Of a DNA stretch of 64,000 nt, positions 13,263 through 25,543 are shown in pieces. The notes under the pieces are model-generated. The model was not told the origin of the DNA and ran no database searches. It worked only from the letters and a program-made list of their open reading frames with translations. The stretch is from NCBI GenBank assembly GCA_944548615.1, contig OX155952.1:28111458-28175457 (forward strand). Direction: 5' to 3'. This DNA is from Micropterix aruncella (lineage: Eukaryota > Arthropoda > Insecta > Lepidoptera > Micropterigidae). Positions within the stretch are counted from its first letter, which is position 1; each line of letters opens with the position of its first letter. A program made the translations under genes and the position numbers.

Positions 13263-13265
13263 TAT

Positions 13266-14155
13266 GTATATCAATTATCCCGGCGGCTGAGCACCAACCG
13301 GGCGCGTCTCCAGGTGGCGGATAGGAGCATGCCCGAGGAGTCGTCCCGTGCGAGGGAGCTAAAACAGCTGAGTATCGGAATGAAACACCTCGGGTAGTGG
13401 TGGCTAATACACTGAGTGGACCAGCTCCCCAAGCCGAGGTGTTAGCTACCGTGCCAATGGCTGCATGGCGCAGGGGGTGCTGCGTCTCTTACGGTGGCTC
13501 CCGGATACTGGGCGTCCTCCGGGTAGTATAAGCCAAGCCCCGGTCATACGCGGCTCTGTCCGGGTGATATCGCACTGATGATGATGATGATGATGATGTC
13601 CTCCTCATCGTGATCCGATGACGGCGACCTCTTGGTTGACAGGACTTCTTCGAAGATGCGCGCGGAAGTCACTCGTGAATCCCAGTTTGTTTCTAAAGGT
13701 CCGATTACAACGGCTACAGTAGAGTTCACCGCAGTTGTTGTAAGTGTATGTGTAAGTGGGCTTCGGACGAGTTTTGCGCTGTTGGCGGTTCGAGTCGAGG
13801 TTTTCAAGCCGGGCTTCCTCAAACTCTTTAACTTTGGTGGTCACCGGCGTGGAGCGCCACTCGCTGCGTTTGTGAGCAGCCCTCTCCCAGCTTTCAGGTA
13901 GAATACCACTGGCGGTTAGGTGCCTTTTTGAGACATCTTTATAGTGTAGGTGCTGTCCTCCGACTTTGCGTGTGCCTTTTTGAGAGTTGGGCATAAAACA
14001 CGGCTTTCGGGAGGCGGTCGTCTTTCATACGCAGTACATGCCCACACCACACCTTTCATGAGCATAGCTTCCATGCCCGGCATGGATATCGCACTACCGC
14101 GGTACTCGTGGGAACAAAATGAATATAAACAGTACACCACGAAATGGGCTTCGAT
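13266..14155. repeat. GC-rich dispersed block, unit 2, split by a LINE
   Basis: Same block as 6345-6720. It runs to GATATCGCAC at 13566-13575, is interrupted by LINE 13576-14084, and resumes with a second GATATCGCAC at 14085-14094 followed by TACCGCGGTAC. The unit-3 copy at 35868-35888 has the target without an insertion. Confidence 0.8.
13576..14084 (-). pseudogene. LINE reverse-transcriptase C-terminus with zinc finger
   Basis: This 509-bp, 5'-truncated insert ends 3' in an ATC repeat (13576-13598). On the minus strand, two frames give in order GHVLRMKDDRLPKAVFYAQL and, after a frameshift, HYKDVSKRHLTASGI, SWERAAHKRSEWRS and CSRCNRTFRNKLGF. This is the usual tail of a large group of invertebrate non-LTR RTs, ending in a CxxC...H zinc-finger-like motif. 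A 10-bp target duplication (GATATCGCAC) flanks it. It was dead on arrival and is frameshifted. Confidence 0.85.
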
Positions 14156-14700
14156 ATAACAGTCGCCGTTGTTATATAGAAAATGCCAAATACGTCATCG
14201 AAAAACAAATGTTTCAACTTATTTTGGTCCATATTGCCTCGTTAACTCAAGCGTGCTAGGGCGAAATGTGGTAGGAAAGTCCAAAAGAATTTGGCCCTCT
14301 TTAGTCATATGATACATACATATATAATGGATTTCGCAATTAGTGTTGTCTTTGCGTCATGTTGTATCACAGTTTTCATATTATATTCCTGTATAAAGGT
14401 GCCTCATATTTCATGGGCCTTTACATTTCATTGCTATGTTTCCTACCATATGTTGTCCTTCGAAGGGAAATTCTTGGTATCAACACCAATACGAATAAAA
14501 TACAATTTGTACATTGTAATTCAATAAATTCTACCGATAAAGTAAGATTATTTTTACACGATTGCCATTCAAACCTCGGCAAATACAACCATTCTATAGA
14601 TTTTATTATTAAAAATATATCAGCGTTTTTAATCTTAAGAAAAAAAGGCACGTTGTTTTCGACTATAATTACTTTGGCAGAATTTGAACGGTAAACGTAC
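14156..14700 (-). pseudogene. Ghost OR start: first ~27 codons plus 5' flank
   Basis: Minus-strand 14232 to about 14156 matches the start of receptor exon 1 (MDQNKLKHLFFDDVFGIF), then breaks off. The next 460 bp match the 5' flank of OR-D (44940-45500). It is the remains of a second receptor in unit 2 whose body is gone. A sister fragment is at 35888-36500. Confidence 0.85.
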
Positions 14701-15060
14701 TGGATTTAATTTCATACTATACTGCACGAGCGATACTTAATTTAACTGTATCTGTTGTATTTCATCGGGAATATTCTGAAACAGTTATTCATAAAACTTC
14801 ATAGCTCGACCAATATTTGGCCTAGGTAGATTGTTTCCTTAGTTTTGGGGTTCGTCTCGTTTCCAAGGCCCTATTCCGAATACTGTTGGCAGATCTGAAT
14901 ATCGTACTGAAACCCATATATCGTCGATCTGAATATCGTACTGAAAACCATTATATAGTTTAAAGTATGCACAAGCCACTGTTTACTAGGTACGTTGGTC
15001 TGAAACCCATATATCGTCGCCAGTTTCGCCAGTTTCGGCTTTATACTAATTTAACTTGTG
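14701..15060. repeat. Repeat block shared by units 2, 3 and 4
   Basis: Non-coding sequence matching 36420-36745 and 45470-45735. Here the mariner relic that follows in units 3 and 4 is missing. Nothing else is seen. Confidence 0.6.
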
Positions 15061-15665
15061 ACATGCACATTTTATGTATAATTGTATCATCTGACTAGGG
15101 GTGCGATGGAGGTCTATCTCCCAGTGTGCATGCCTCCCTCTGGCCCAGACTAGTCCCAAACTACTAGGATGAGAAAGAATGGATAAACGTTCCGCTGCAC
15201 CCTGGAAACTCCTGTTAGCTACAACAGGGAGAGATCCCTGAAGGTGATGACTTGGAGGCCAAAAGACCTCCACCTCAAGCAAAGGTGTTACCGTACCATG
15301 CCAACGGCTGCGTGGCTGAGAATGAGCTCAGTCTCTAACGGTGGTATTTTGAAACCAGGGTGAATTGGGAAGTAGAAAAGCCCTTTGACCGATAACAGGC
15401 TGTGTCGGTTTTTTGACGACCCTTTCCTGACTACTCGTGGGAACAAATATGGACAAAATATTTGTCCATGGACAAAATTTTTCCCATGAGTGAAAATAAA
15501 AATTCCCCTCAAAACTCCGACTAGGACGGTACCGTCCGGAAAGTAAACATTTCGGAACCAAGGAGCAAGACTCAAGTCCACCCTTTGCCCGAACAAATCT
15601 CAGCTGTCGAAGGGACAAGCAAAGGTGCAGACAGAGTAGGAAACGACTCTGATATGTCCAAAGAA
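15061..15665 (+). mobile_element. GC-rich fragment, likely 5' region of a LINE
   Basis: GC-rich block unlike its surroundings, with weak likeness to the block at 13266 (CGTGCCAATGGCTG versus CATGCCAACGGCTG). A plus-strand frame starts at ATG 15487 (MSENKNSPQNS), then meets a stop and stays open to about 15672 with a serine- and charge-rich peptide. That pattern fits a non-LTR 5' UTR leading into a gag-like ORF1. No family is assigned. Confidence 0.4.
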
Positions 15666-15679
15666 ATGATATGACTGAT

Positions 15680-16330
15680 AGACTAAAAAACGCAGTGACA
15701 TATAAATGACTTAGTTTTTGATTAATAATTAACTTGTACTTACAGTGTTTATTATTATGAGTTAATTTTTAATATTATTTGATGCCTAGCATATTTTTTA
15801 AATTATATAGTTTAAAGTATAAGCCACTGTTTATTTGGTACGCTTTCTTTAGTGCGGGCCTAGAGGCGCCTTGGATTTGAAGAAATACTGGGCTGCGGTT
15901 CTCTCTATTTTGGTACTATTTACAGTGGAGCCTCCAGTGATAATTTAATAATGTACAGCAATTGAAAATATTGCGCTTTTCTATAAGTAAATAAATAAAA
16001 AATAAATAATTTCATACTGCTACAAACATTTCCAAGACGTATCCATATAATTGAAATATTTAAATATACACAAAAAGAGTATTTAGAGAGAGAGTATTGA
16101 AGTATTTAAAGATACTCGAAAGAGAGACACTCGACAATATTCATCTGTATAATATAACATTTAAACAACCCTAAATATGGATTGAAATTGCTGTTTCCAC
16201 TGTTAGTTCGTACGAGTTTAAAAATATGTTGATTTTCATGAGGGATTTTAAAAACAATAGATTTTTATGTCTCAAAAAAGTTAGTGACATACAGGTCGAC
16301 CTAATAAAAGCGTGTTAAAAACACAGATAG
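15680..16330. repeat. AT-rich block paralogous to 38200-38770
   Basis: Non-coding. It contains a run of GAGAG and AAGATACTCGA words at 16070-16140. The unit-3 version additionally carries an RNase H fragment at 38770-39036. Confidence 0.6.
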
Positions 16331-16810
16331 AGAGGCAGCAGACCCGAGTACTAGACGAGGACGCACCGAAGGAAAAGGAAAGATTTGTGAGGCCCGAAGG
16401 TCCACGGGAGTCTTAGGCCTTGACGCTAAGAGGATCAGCACAATGATGTTTTAGTTACATGTTGTTCTGTTGAAATAGTTAGTTAGAACAATAGAAAAAC
16501 CGTTCAGTATAAAACTGCCCAAAAAATAATGCATGAGATGTTAATGCATGAGATGTTAATGCATGAGATGTTATGCGTACATTCCCTTACTGATAACTTT
16601 TGAGATAACCCGACGTAGTAACAATTATGCTACATTTCTTCAGATTCTCTTTATTAGCTCTAGAGACACAAAATAAAACTTTGTGATATCGTGAACACAT
16701 GTAGATTTACGGCGGTTTGATGTTAATTTATTCATCTATTATGTTGGTGTATGTCGGTTAATGATTTGTGATAACACACGTATACAGACAGCGTATACGT
16801 TAGTAAAAAC
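16331..16810. repeat. LINE-UTR-like block with 15-bp tandem repeat
   Basis: Matches 39100-39610 and part of 46140-46530. It includes three copies of AATGCATGAGATGTT at 16528-16573, present as a single diverged copy in other units, then the palindrome-bearing block seen at 7080-7345. Confidence 0.65.
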
Positions 16811-16939
16811 AACTTATTTTGTTACCCACATCGCTTGCAAACAGGGCCACATCGCTTGCAATACAACTACGCCAGCGCGTGACCCAGTCCTCCATTCATT
16901 TTTCGTAGGCTGAGTTCCTAAAAAAAAGGGTCCTAAGAA

Positions 16940-17158
16940 AAGTACCGATACTTTGGGGAATCGATATTTTGGGGTATCGATACTTTTGTGTCGATGCTTT
17001 TACGAGTACGATACTTTTTTTTCGATACTACTCATGAGTACAGTATCGATACTTTCTATTCGATACCTTGTCACTACATGTTGTTGATAGGCCACTAAGA
17101 CTCATACGTGCGGGGTCGGCCAAACTCACGGGTCAACACCCATCCGGCAGCCCCGATG
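16940..17158. repeat. CGATACTT cluster and GC-rich stub
   Basis: Unit-2 copy of the cluster at 7470 followed by only about 90 bp of the GC-rich block, cut off at the AT microsatellite. Confidence 0.75.
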
Positions 17159-17316
<158 letters not shown>

Positions 17317-17356
17317 AATAAAGAAATATATATAAAATAAATTTGTCATATAATTG

Positions 17357-17705
17357 TGGTTGGTATCTGTTAAATAATGAAAATTCAGTGCCATTACTTG
17401 TAATCGTTTTTGTAACACAATTTTGGCCGGTGAGATTGTCCTTATGACATATAATTATGTTTTATAAATTATTTATTCCAAAAATATTCTCAATTTCAGG
17501 CTTTGTAGCAGAAAATTTAATGGTAATGATAATTTTCATGTTATGATCGTTGTTGTGTTATCATTTCGAAGCAATCAGCGATTCTCTAAAAGCCATACAA
17601 CTAATAACCTGTGACAATAATGATGATTATGTTTGTGATGATTATTATTAAAGAGACAGATAATTACCTAAAGAGTTGTGTTTTGTATCACTCTTTTTTG
17701 TTAAG
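17357..17705 (+). pseudogene. OR pseudogene, right half (unit 2)
   Basis: Matches 8603-8936: end of exon 1 (TQFWPV), intron, and exon 2 (SLLCYHFEAISDSLKAIQ) with a stop after IIFML. Everything left of GGTTGGTATCTG is replaced by the AT run. Confidence 0.88.
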
Positions 17706-17829
17706 ATAAACGGAATAGTGGAGTATTGTCTACTACAACGGGCAAAACCGTCAACCTAGGAAGTTATAGCGCAATAATATTTTAATAATGTACTAGAATA
17801 GTTTTGCCCCGAATAATTAAAAAAAACAA

Positions 17830-18139
17830 TGGGCTTGATTGCGTTTCTATGTGAACTAAAAACGAAAATTAGTTCGGGTGAACGAGACAGGGTAATACGC
17901 TAGAGCGGAATGTGAAATGAACGGTTGACACTTTTTCGCATTTAAACTACGCACCAAAGATAAAGCGTCTGAATCTAACACCGCAAGAAGTGTGTTCACA
18001 TTTATCCGGACGAGTATAAGGTCGACAGGTAGTTTTTATCGACGATCGTTCGTTTCATATTCTGCTCTCACGTATTGCTTTATCTCGGTCGCTTGAACTA
18101 ATTTCAGTGTTAGTTCACAAAGAAACCCAATAGGGCCCA
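17830..18139 (+). mobile_element. MITE copy 2 (about 310 bp), most complete
   Basis: Starts TGGGCTTGATTGCGTTTCTA and ends CCCAATAGGGCCCA. Terminal inverted repeats of roughly 75 bp including TTAGTTC and CGAACGAGA words. Non-coding core. Confidence 0.85.
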
Positions 18140-18493
18140 ATATCCCTATTAGTATTAGATGAATCGGTTGACCACTTGCTAATTTTAGACTGGTTTCGTG
18201 AGATAGAGTTAAATATTTTAATTATTTCTCATTTTATCACGTGATTCATTTCAAGAAAGGCACTCGAAAGCTTCTTCATTGATTACATATCATAGGTAAT
18301 AATAAACAGTGATAATTCGTATAAATAACTTTATTGCCGTAATTGTAATTTTCAATTATAACGTAGAGTGATTAATAACAATAATATAGAGCGATTATTT
18401 ATCTACTAATACTACATTATATCATATCATATCTTTTTCACATGACACTAACATTGCATAGATGACGCAGCCACAATTTGTTAATCGTTTCAA

Positions 18494-20926
18494 TCATTTT
18501 CCATACAATTGCCTCAGAAGCGTAAAGTATGACCAAGCAGATCCCACAATCTAGCAAAAAAATGTACATTATCAAAAGAAATGGGTAAGTTTTCCGTGCA
18601 TTTAAAGAAATGTATTACATTTAAAAATGTGGTATTGGACAAAGTAAGAAACTTCATCGCAGTCAGCTCCACAGGCTTTTGGCTCCTCATTTGTAATTGA
18701 ATCAAATTCATTTTAAAAGTTCTATCAGTGTTGTGCCACCCAGAATTATATGCCGCTGAAGTTAGTTTCGAATTCTGAAACAAATAAAAGTTATAGGGAA
18801 ATTGATGCGTAAATGATAGCAATGAGCAAAGTCGGAAGCGGATATTTGCTGCTATTCTGTAACGCAAAACGGGTGAATTGCTTTTTTTCGGTTTTCTATA
18901 GTGCTCAAATCAACGCTCATGTTAAAAGTTTACAAAATTACTTCACTTCATAAGTTTTTAAGTAGTATCGTTTGTGTATTAGTTTGCACAGCAACGAGCA
19001 TTGCGTTAACATGAGATAGGTCAGGCCGCTGCTATTTGTTGCAAAGCTTTATAAAATAAAAGAAAATAAAAATATGTGCAATTCAAAAAATACTGTTTTT
19101 AAACCTAGAAATTAACTACTGTATTAGAAATTATATACCTGTTTTCTTTTTTATTACAAACATATAAAAAATGACTGAAGTTTAAAAAATCAAGTAGTAA
19201 GGCACTTAAAAAATAACATTGAATAAAATAAATAGGATAAAAACGAATTTATCGCGTGAAATTTGTAGCACCCGACGTTTCGGTGACGTTGCAGCGGCCG
19301 TTGTCCAGGGTAGACTGAAGAGCTGTCAATTCGAACGCCGAACGACGAACCCAAAGAACGCAAACATGATACAGTGAGTGTTGTGTGCAAGACAGATTTT
19401 CAAAATTCCCGCGCTCCGAGCCCGGCCCCCCACCACCGTTATAACCTACGAAGCGGTATGCGGCCTACCCGCAAAACATTGACAGTTCTTCAGTCTACCC
19501 TGGACAACGGCGGCTGCAACGTCACCGAAACGTCGGGTGCTACAAATTTCACGCGGTAAATTCGTTTTTTATCCTATTTATAATGTCAAACAACCGCGTT
19601 AGTTTACGATTATATATTAAATAAAATATTAAATCACCTGTTGTATAAGTGCATCACCGTACCAACAGAGCATGAAAACTTGCAAGAAGATTGCAGAGAT
19701 GTATAAAATAAAAGTAAATATTTTATCCGGTGGCGACACCTACAATTCAAAATATAAATCCAACATACCGAGCAAATATGTAGATACGAAATGAAATATA
19801 AATTACATACCATTATATTAAACAAAAGCGTGCAAAGAATTATAGCAGTAACAGAAAGGGTGACGAACAATGGAAAGCTAAAGATATCTTCCAATAATTG
19901 ACACAGTCTAAAATAATAAAAATATTGTTAATAAAAAATTAAGTAATATTCACAAAAAATATACCAAGAAACGTTTTGAGGGGTTAAAATATAATTTAAC
20001 TTATTAAAAACCAACCTTAATAAACGACAATGATATGAAATACACCTTTTTAAAGAGTTGTTAGCGGTTTCTATAACCTCGTATTGATCAAAGTTGCTCT
20101 GTTTTGGTTGAATCGCATTCAAAGAGTCGGATATCATTTCAAAATTATAGCACAGCAACGATATTAACATACACATAAAGACATCACATATAATATTATA
20201 TACAGCTGCATAATAGGCTGAAATTTTAATAACATAATAATCACACAGTTTTGATAATAATTACATTATTTGGACAAAATATGATATCAGATTTTGTCCA
20301 AATATGAAATATCAGATTTTAATATTACCTCCCCAAAACTGCGATATGAAAACAAAAATAAAAATCAGATCAGACTTTTCATAATCGAAAGGATACCAAA
20401 TCTCGTAAGCTAATTTCACGTGTGCCTCTCCAAACTGGATATAATCCATCATAGCACCTAAAATTGGGGTTATACTAAGTGCAAATACAGCTCCAGTTGT
20501 CAAAATTATGAACAACAAACATGCTTTATAAGTTGGAGATACGATTTCATGGAATCTTTTTATGCCATTCTCGTCGTCGGCCCGTGGCCATAATAATTTT
20601 ATATCATGAACCACTTCATAAATCAGCTTTCTGCGCACTATTAGCGTGGCTAATTTTACTAGAGAGCTAACAGTAACGAAAATGTTTGGAATTATTTCAA
20701 GTACAGCGAGGAGCGACTCCGATGTAAAAACAAACATTATATTACCGAAGCACAATATTACTAAATTCGATGCAGATATTACACAAAGTAAATACTGAAA
20801 AACCCGAAATTTGTTTAATTGATTTTCACCCTGGTAAAATTTATTGATACCCGCAGTCGCCGTTGTTAAATCGAAAATGCCAAATACGTCATCGAATAAT
20901 AAATGTTTCAACTTATTTTGGTCCAT
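18494..20926 (-). CDS. Odorant receptor OR-C, six exons, intact
   Basis: 7tm_6 odorant receptor, third paralog. Exons on the minus strand: 20926-20329, 20217-20016, 19907-19811, 19739-19638, 18774-18619 and 18550-18494, the same lengths as OR-A, 403 residues. The reading frame runs open upstream of the start to 21001, but the 1-bp deletion that causes this removes the upstream Met seen in A and B. This supports MDQNKLK at 20926 as the start. Changes from A and B cluster in helices (SNLVILCFGNIMF, LLFIILTTGAVFALSITPIL). Intron 4 (863 bp) contains a 352-bp element with 100-bp inverted repeats (19229-19580). Function and location are as for OR-A. Confidence 0.94.
19229..19580. mobile_element. 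Element with ~100-bp terminal inverted repeats
   Basis: Left arm 19229 to about 19331 and right arm about 19480-19580 are near-perfect reverse complements, including the word CACCGAAACGTCGGGTGC. The 150-bp core is GC-rich and non-coding. It lies in OR-C intron 4 and is absent from OR-B. It may be a fold-back MITE or the paired terminal repeats of a Penelope-like element. A matching terminus sits at 63903-63937. Confidence 0.8.
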
Positions 20927-21001
20927 CTTGTCTTGTTCACTTAGCGCATTCAGGCGAAATGTGGTAAGAAAATCCAGAAGAATTTGGCCTTCTTTTATCA
21001 T

Positions 21002-22137
21002 GCATACATATATTATTAAATTCGGAATTAGTGTTGTCTTTGCGATATTCCTTTTATAGTTTTCATATATTATTCCTATGTAAAAGTGCCTTATATTTCA
21101 CGGGCCTCTATATTTCATAACTATTATAGAATCATTTAGAAGATCCGGACCTTAAACGACGAAAGACCGTGTTCAACTGCCACAGGCCCGAGCCCTATGT
21201 TGAGAACTATTCATTTTGGTTAAAGTATTATCAAGACATCTGGTTGGGTTCACTTTTACCCTGAAAGAGAATATTAAAATATTGTAAATTAGCATTCCTT
21301 TAATATTATCATAATAACACAAATTTAATACAAAGAGCGCAACATCAATTACCAGGCATTACAAATCATGAGTCAATATTTCTAAGTAATCGTTTTTGAG
21401 GTTGTTTTTTTTGTCATAATGAGATAATATTTTTCTCCACAAAAGACTAGATTATTAGAAACGTTTTAACGTAATAAATTATCAAGTGTCTTTAAAAAGA
21501 TAGAAATGTTAGAGACAGACAGACATCTATAAACTCCATCATTTCGTGTATAATTATTTTTTGGTATAAGATGTAAAATGACCCTTGTTATTACTCTCTA
21601 TAAAGGAGTTACCTATATCCATATCTCTGTTAGAATAATAATATCTAAGTAAGACTATAGATCTTGGATAATGAGAATTTAATTATCAAGATTATAATTA
21701 ATGCTTCTGATATTTAAGAACAATATTTTTTGGCTACTTTTTCAGAAATGATGTATCTACGCTTATTTATGTCTGCTGTTACAGTGAAGAGGTTGTAATC
21801 TAAGAAATTTAATTGTCCAAGTTTACGTACATGCGCGAGTGACACATGCATATTGCCTAAATATTGCATAGAACGTGTACAGGTTTGATGTGGGTTATTT
21901 TTAGAAGTATGTTTTAAACCAGGAGAATATCCAATGTAAAATATACTCTCATTTTCGTTATCAAAATTGACACCTAATCTGAATATATTTTATAGCTCAA
22001 GCACTTTTAAACACTGTAGCTTATACACGTTTTAGTTCAATATACTGGGGACGTTAAATCTAAGTAAAAATTTTAAGGATAATCACAAAGAAATGTTTGT
22101 AAAAAAATACGACAAAGAATACCAAAATAAAAACAAT
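21002..22137. other. Upstream block of OR-C, no gene
   Basis: Paralogous to 4760-6075 and 11724-13010, with small indels, one of about 50 bp near 21535. No gene. Confidence 0.7.
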
Positions 22138-23836
22138 CAAAATCAAAATCAAAATCAAAATGTTCTTTATTCATATAGACACAATTAAATATTATTTTTA
22201 ATTTATATTCTTATGATGCGTCCAACCCTTACTCCCAAGCCGTTTTGTCATTTACATAATCAGATATTGTATAGTATGCTTTTTTATACAATTTTGCTTT
22301 GATGGTAGCTTTAAACTTATTTACAGATAGTTCTCTAAGAGTAGGAGGAAGTTTGTTATAGAAGCGTATACATTGTCCCAAAAAAGAATTGCTTATTTTG
22401 TGGAGACGAGTAGCACGTACAACAAGGTTATGCTTATGTCTAGTATTAACATTATGAGTGTCGTTTTTTTTTAATCTTGTCAATATTCTTGTGGACATAC
22501 AACAGATTTTCGTATATATATTGTGATGCAACAGTAAGAATATTTATCTCTTTGAATTTTTCTTTAAGTGAAACTCGAGGACCAAGATTATATATAGCTC
22601 TTACAGCACGTTTCTGTAGTATAAAGATGTTATTGATGTCCGCACAGCTTCCCCAGAGAAGAATCCCATAGGACATAATCCTATGAAAGTAACTAAAGTA
22701 TACTATTCTTGCTGTATCTACATCAGTCCGCCGCCTTATTGTTTTAACTGCGTATGCCGCAGAGCTAAGTTTTCCTGACATTTTCTCAATTTGTGGGCCC
22801 TATTGTAATTTGGAGTCAATTGTTATCCCTAGAAACACAGTTGAAGCAACAGGCTCCAGTCTAGTTCCATTTATTTCTACATTGGTTTGTACCTGCTTAA
22901 CATTAGGTGTAGAACATTTAATCACTTTGTTTTTTTTTTCATTTAATAGTATGTTATTTACATTAAACCAATGGACAACTTTTGTGTGGACAGCGTGCAT
23001 TGTTAACTTCGTCATAATTGTACAATTGTCGACGAATTTTAAACGTCAAAGAAGTATCATCAGCAAACAATACAATTTCGTGATTATTCCTTATGTGAAA
23101 GGGTAAATCATTGATGTATCATGAATGGAGCCTTCCTATCAGAAGAGAAATGGGCCATGAATGGAGCCTTGTGGGACACCCATGGTGTCCATTGATCCTG
23201 GTGATCTTTTACCGTTTACATCAACCTTCTGAATTCCATTTCCCAAGTAAGAAGTAAGCCTTGTTCCTAATGCCATAGTGATGTAATTTCCTAACTAATC
23301 ATGGTGTACACAATCAAATGCCTTAGACAAATCACAGAAGATGCCTAATGCGTCTTGTGACTCTTCCCAGGCATTTAATATACCTGTCAATAGTTCGGTT
23401 CCCGCATCTATGGTTGAGCAACCCTTCGTAAATCCAAACTGTTTTTATGAAGTAAATTATATTTGTTAAAATGAGTGTGCAATTGTCTAAAAATTAATTT
23501 TTCGAAAATTTTACTCAAATTGGGAAGTACGGAAACTGGTCGAAAATTCGAGGGATCAGAAGTATCGCCAGATTTAAATAATGGTATAACTTTACTATGT
23601 TTCATTAGATCAGGAAACACTCCAGAAGTAACACAACAATTGAATATATATGCCAGATAAGGTGCGATTATTTCTATGATGTATGAAGTAGTTTTTACAG
23701 AATATCCCCAAAGGTCCATAGTTTTCTCTATCTCAATTGTTTTAAAGGCATTTATTATATCATCGCAGTTAACAATAGTGAAAGCGAAGTCGGTAACTCA
23801 TGCGGAAACGCTTTCTTTAAGTAGCATCTAAGTAGC
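22138..23836 (-). mobile_element. 5'-truncated, decayed LINE (CR1-like)
   Basis: Minus-strand non-LTR element ending 3' in a (CAAAAT)n tail at 22138-22160. It sits in the OR-C upstream block. Units 1 and 2 show the unoccupied target (ATAAAAACA near 6075 and 13010), and ATAAAAACAG recurs on the right at 23837. RT pieces in order: FRPVSVLPNLSKIFEKLI, FADDTSLT (near 23065), FLGITIDSKLQ, RIMSYGILLWG and the C-terminal FYNKLPPTLRELS. At least three frame breaks separate them, so it is inactive. A 148-bp 3' piece of the same family lies at 41719-41866. Confidence 0.88.
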
Positions 23837-23991
23837 ATAAAAACAGATATTAAAAATAAACAATATACAGGTAATAAAAAAAAATCTCTAAAGGTTATTA
23901 AAATATAATCGAATATAAAAGTAAAAAACATCACAGGTGGTTGCATACGACCGGGTATAAAATAATAGCAAAAAATATATAGGTATTACTT
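23837..23991. other. Remainder of OR-C upstream block
   Basis: Continues the sequence interrupted at 22138 and ends with ACTT (23988-23991), the target duplication of the LTR element. Confidence 0.75.
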
Positions 23992-25543
23992 TGCAGTGGT
24001 CCGGGCTCCTCACCTTGATGAGGTGATGCGACCCTAGTGGAGTCCGGCGACAAGTTCTCGGGACGCGCGTTCTTCTTCCTGCGTCTCGAGGGGGCCTGGG
24101 TAATATTGCTATCTTAGGCAATGTCATAGAGTCCCGTCCTAAGGACGAGCGGGCGCCATACCCAGGTCCTCTCGAGAGGTTTCCCTACCTCTCGCACGTC
24201 CCCAGTCCTTTCCCCTGTGCAGACACTGAGGAAACCCTCCAGTGCCGCTGCCTAAGTCCTAGGCCACCAGCTCAGCTATCCGGTTCGCTCAGCGGAAGGG
24301 GTGGGTGGTGAATAGCTGGTATTAAAATACGCGCTGGTGGCCGACTTGGCGTGTTCTGTACCTGTGAGGAGTCGCACTTCTTCCCGTTCAAATGAGAAAG
24401 ACTGTATTTCGAAACTAAAGATTTATTTCCCTCTATGCGGGTTCAAGGTTAATTTTATAATGTTTCCCACAAACGCCTTCCAGACTCCTTCTCTTAAACT
24501 TTATAATATCACTTTACAGCATTAACACTCTCGTTTATCTCGCGGATGGCGATGATAATGACTGATACAAAAATTAAATTATACTATGTTGATTTTTAAG
24601 GTTTTTACAGTGACTACTATTTTTAGTTTATTAACATTGACATTTTAATTAGCACAATTTATTTACTTAGATACACTAGTTAATCGACACGCTTGATAAT
24701 TGACACGACCACTGATGTACTTTGAACCTTTTTCGCCGCGCGACATGCGGCAGATAATTTGATATTAACCTTTAATTATTTTAGCCTTTTGGGTTATTTT
24801 TAATTTTGAGATATTTTTTAATTAATTATTTTTACTATGATTAATCGAAATTAGTTTCACTATCCGGTTTATTACCGGGTCCTTAGCTTCAGGGTATTTC
24901 GAACCTTACGCCCCTGCTACGTTTTACACCCCTCTATTATATCGAATTCGGAACACTCGAGGAAAACTAAAGAGTTGCCTAGACCTTACATAAAATCGGA
25001 GTGCTTGTACCTTGACTGAATCCGCGGCGTACACGTGCTGCATCAGCCTGCTGGTCGAAACTCTAGCTGCTTTGCTGCTACGTCGGGCAGATACTTTCGT
25101 CCTCCGAACTATATAAGTGTGGTACACCCGTCAAGGGCGAACACGTGGTTGACTTCAATCGCCGTCGCGCGTAGATAGTCTTTGCGGCGGCGAATTCTCA
25201 ATTGATGTTACAGTTGATAGTGGAGGCGATAATCCAAGCCAATTAGATAACAAGAAAAACCCTCTAGAAAACAAGAAAAGGATGGTCTAAGCCAGAGTCC
25301 TATGAATTACTTTAGTAATAGAAATTTACTCACGCCAAAGGAAGGGAGCCACTTCTCGTAGGAGATATGCGGGACAAGTGAGTACGAGATTCTCTCCGGT
25401 CTGCGCTAGCGATCGCCGTCACCGACTAGGGACGTTTAAAGTACGGCGAATTATGTCGACGACATTTCGCCGGCAATGTTGGGGCCTATCGTACTACGTA
25501 CGATTTTATAGAAATCTAAATATGTAGAACCCCAAACATTACA
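23992..25543 (-). repeat. 3' LTR
   Basis: Left LTR, same length as the right one. I found one difference (near 24960, G versus C). No clear polypurine tract is visible beside it. Confidence 0.93.

Noticed and set aside
19374..19559. 61-codon frame in the long-TIR element
   Set aside because: Overlaps the inverted-repeat arm and has no known domain.
24924..25127. Frames inside the LTRs (also 24337-24525, 31856-32044, 32443-32646)
   Set aside because: Present in both LTRs only because the LTRs are duplicates; short and without known similarity.
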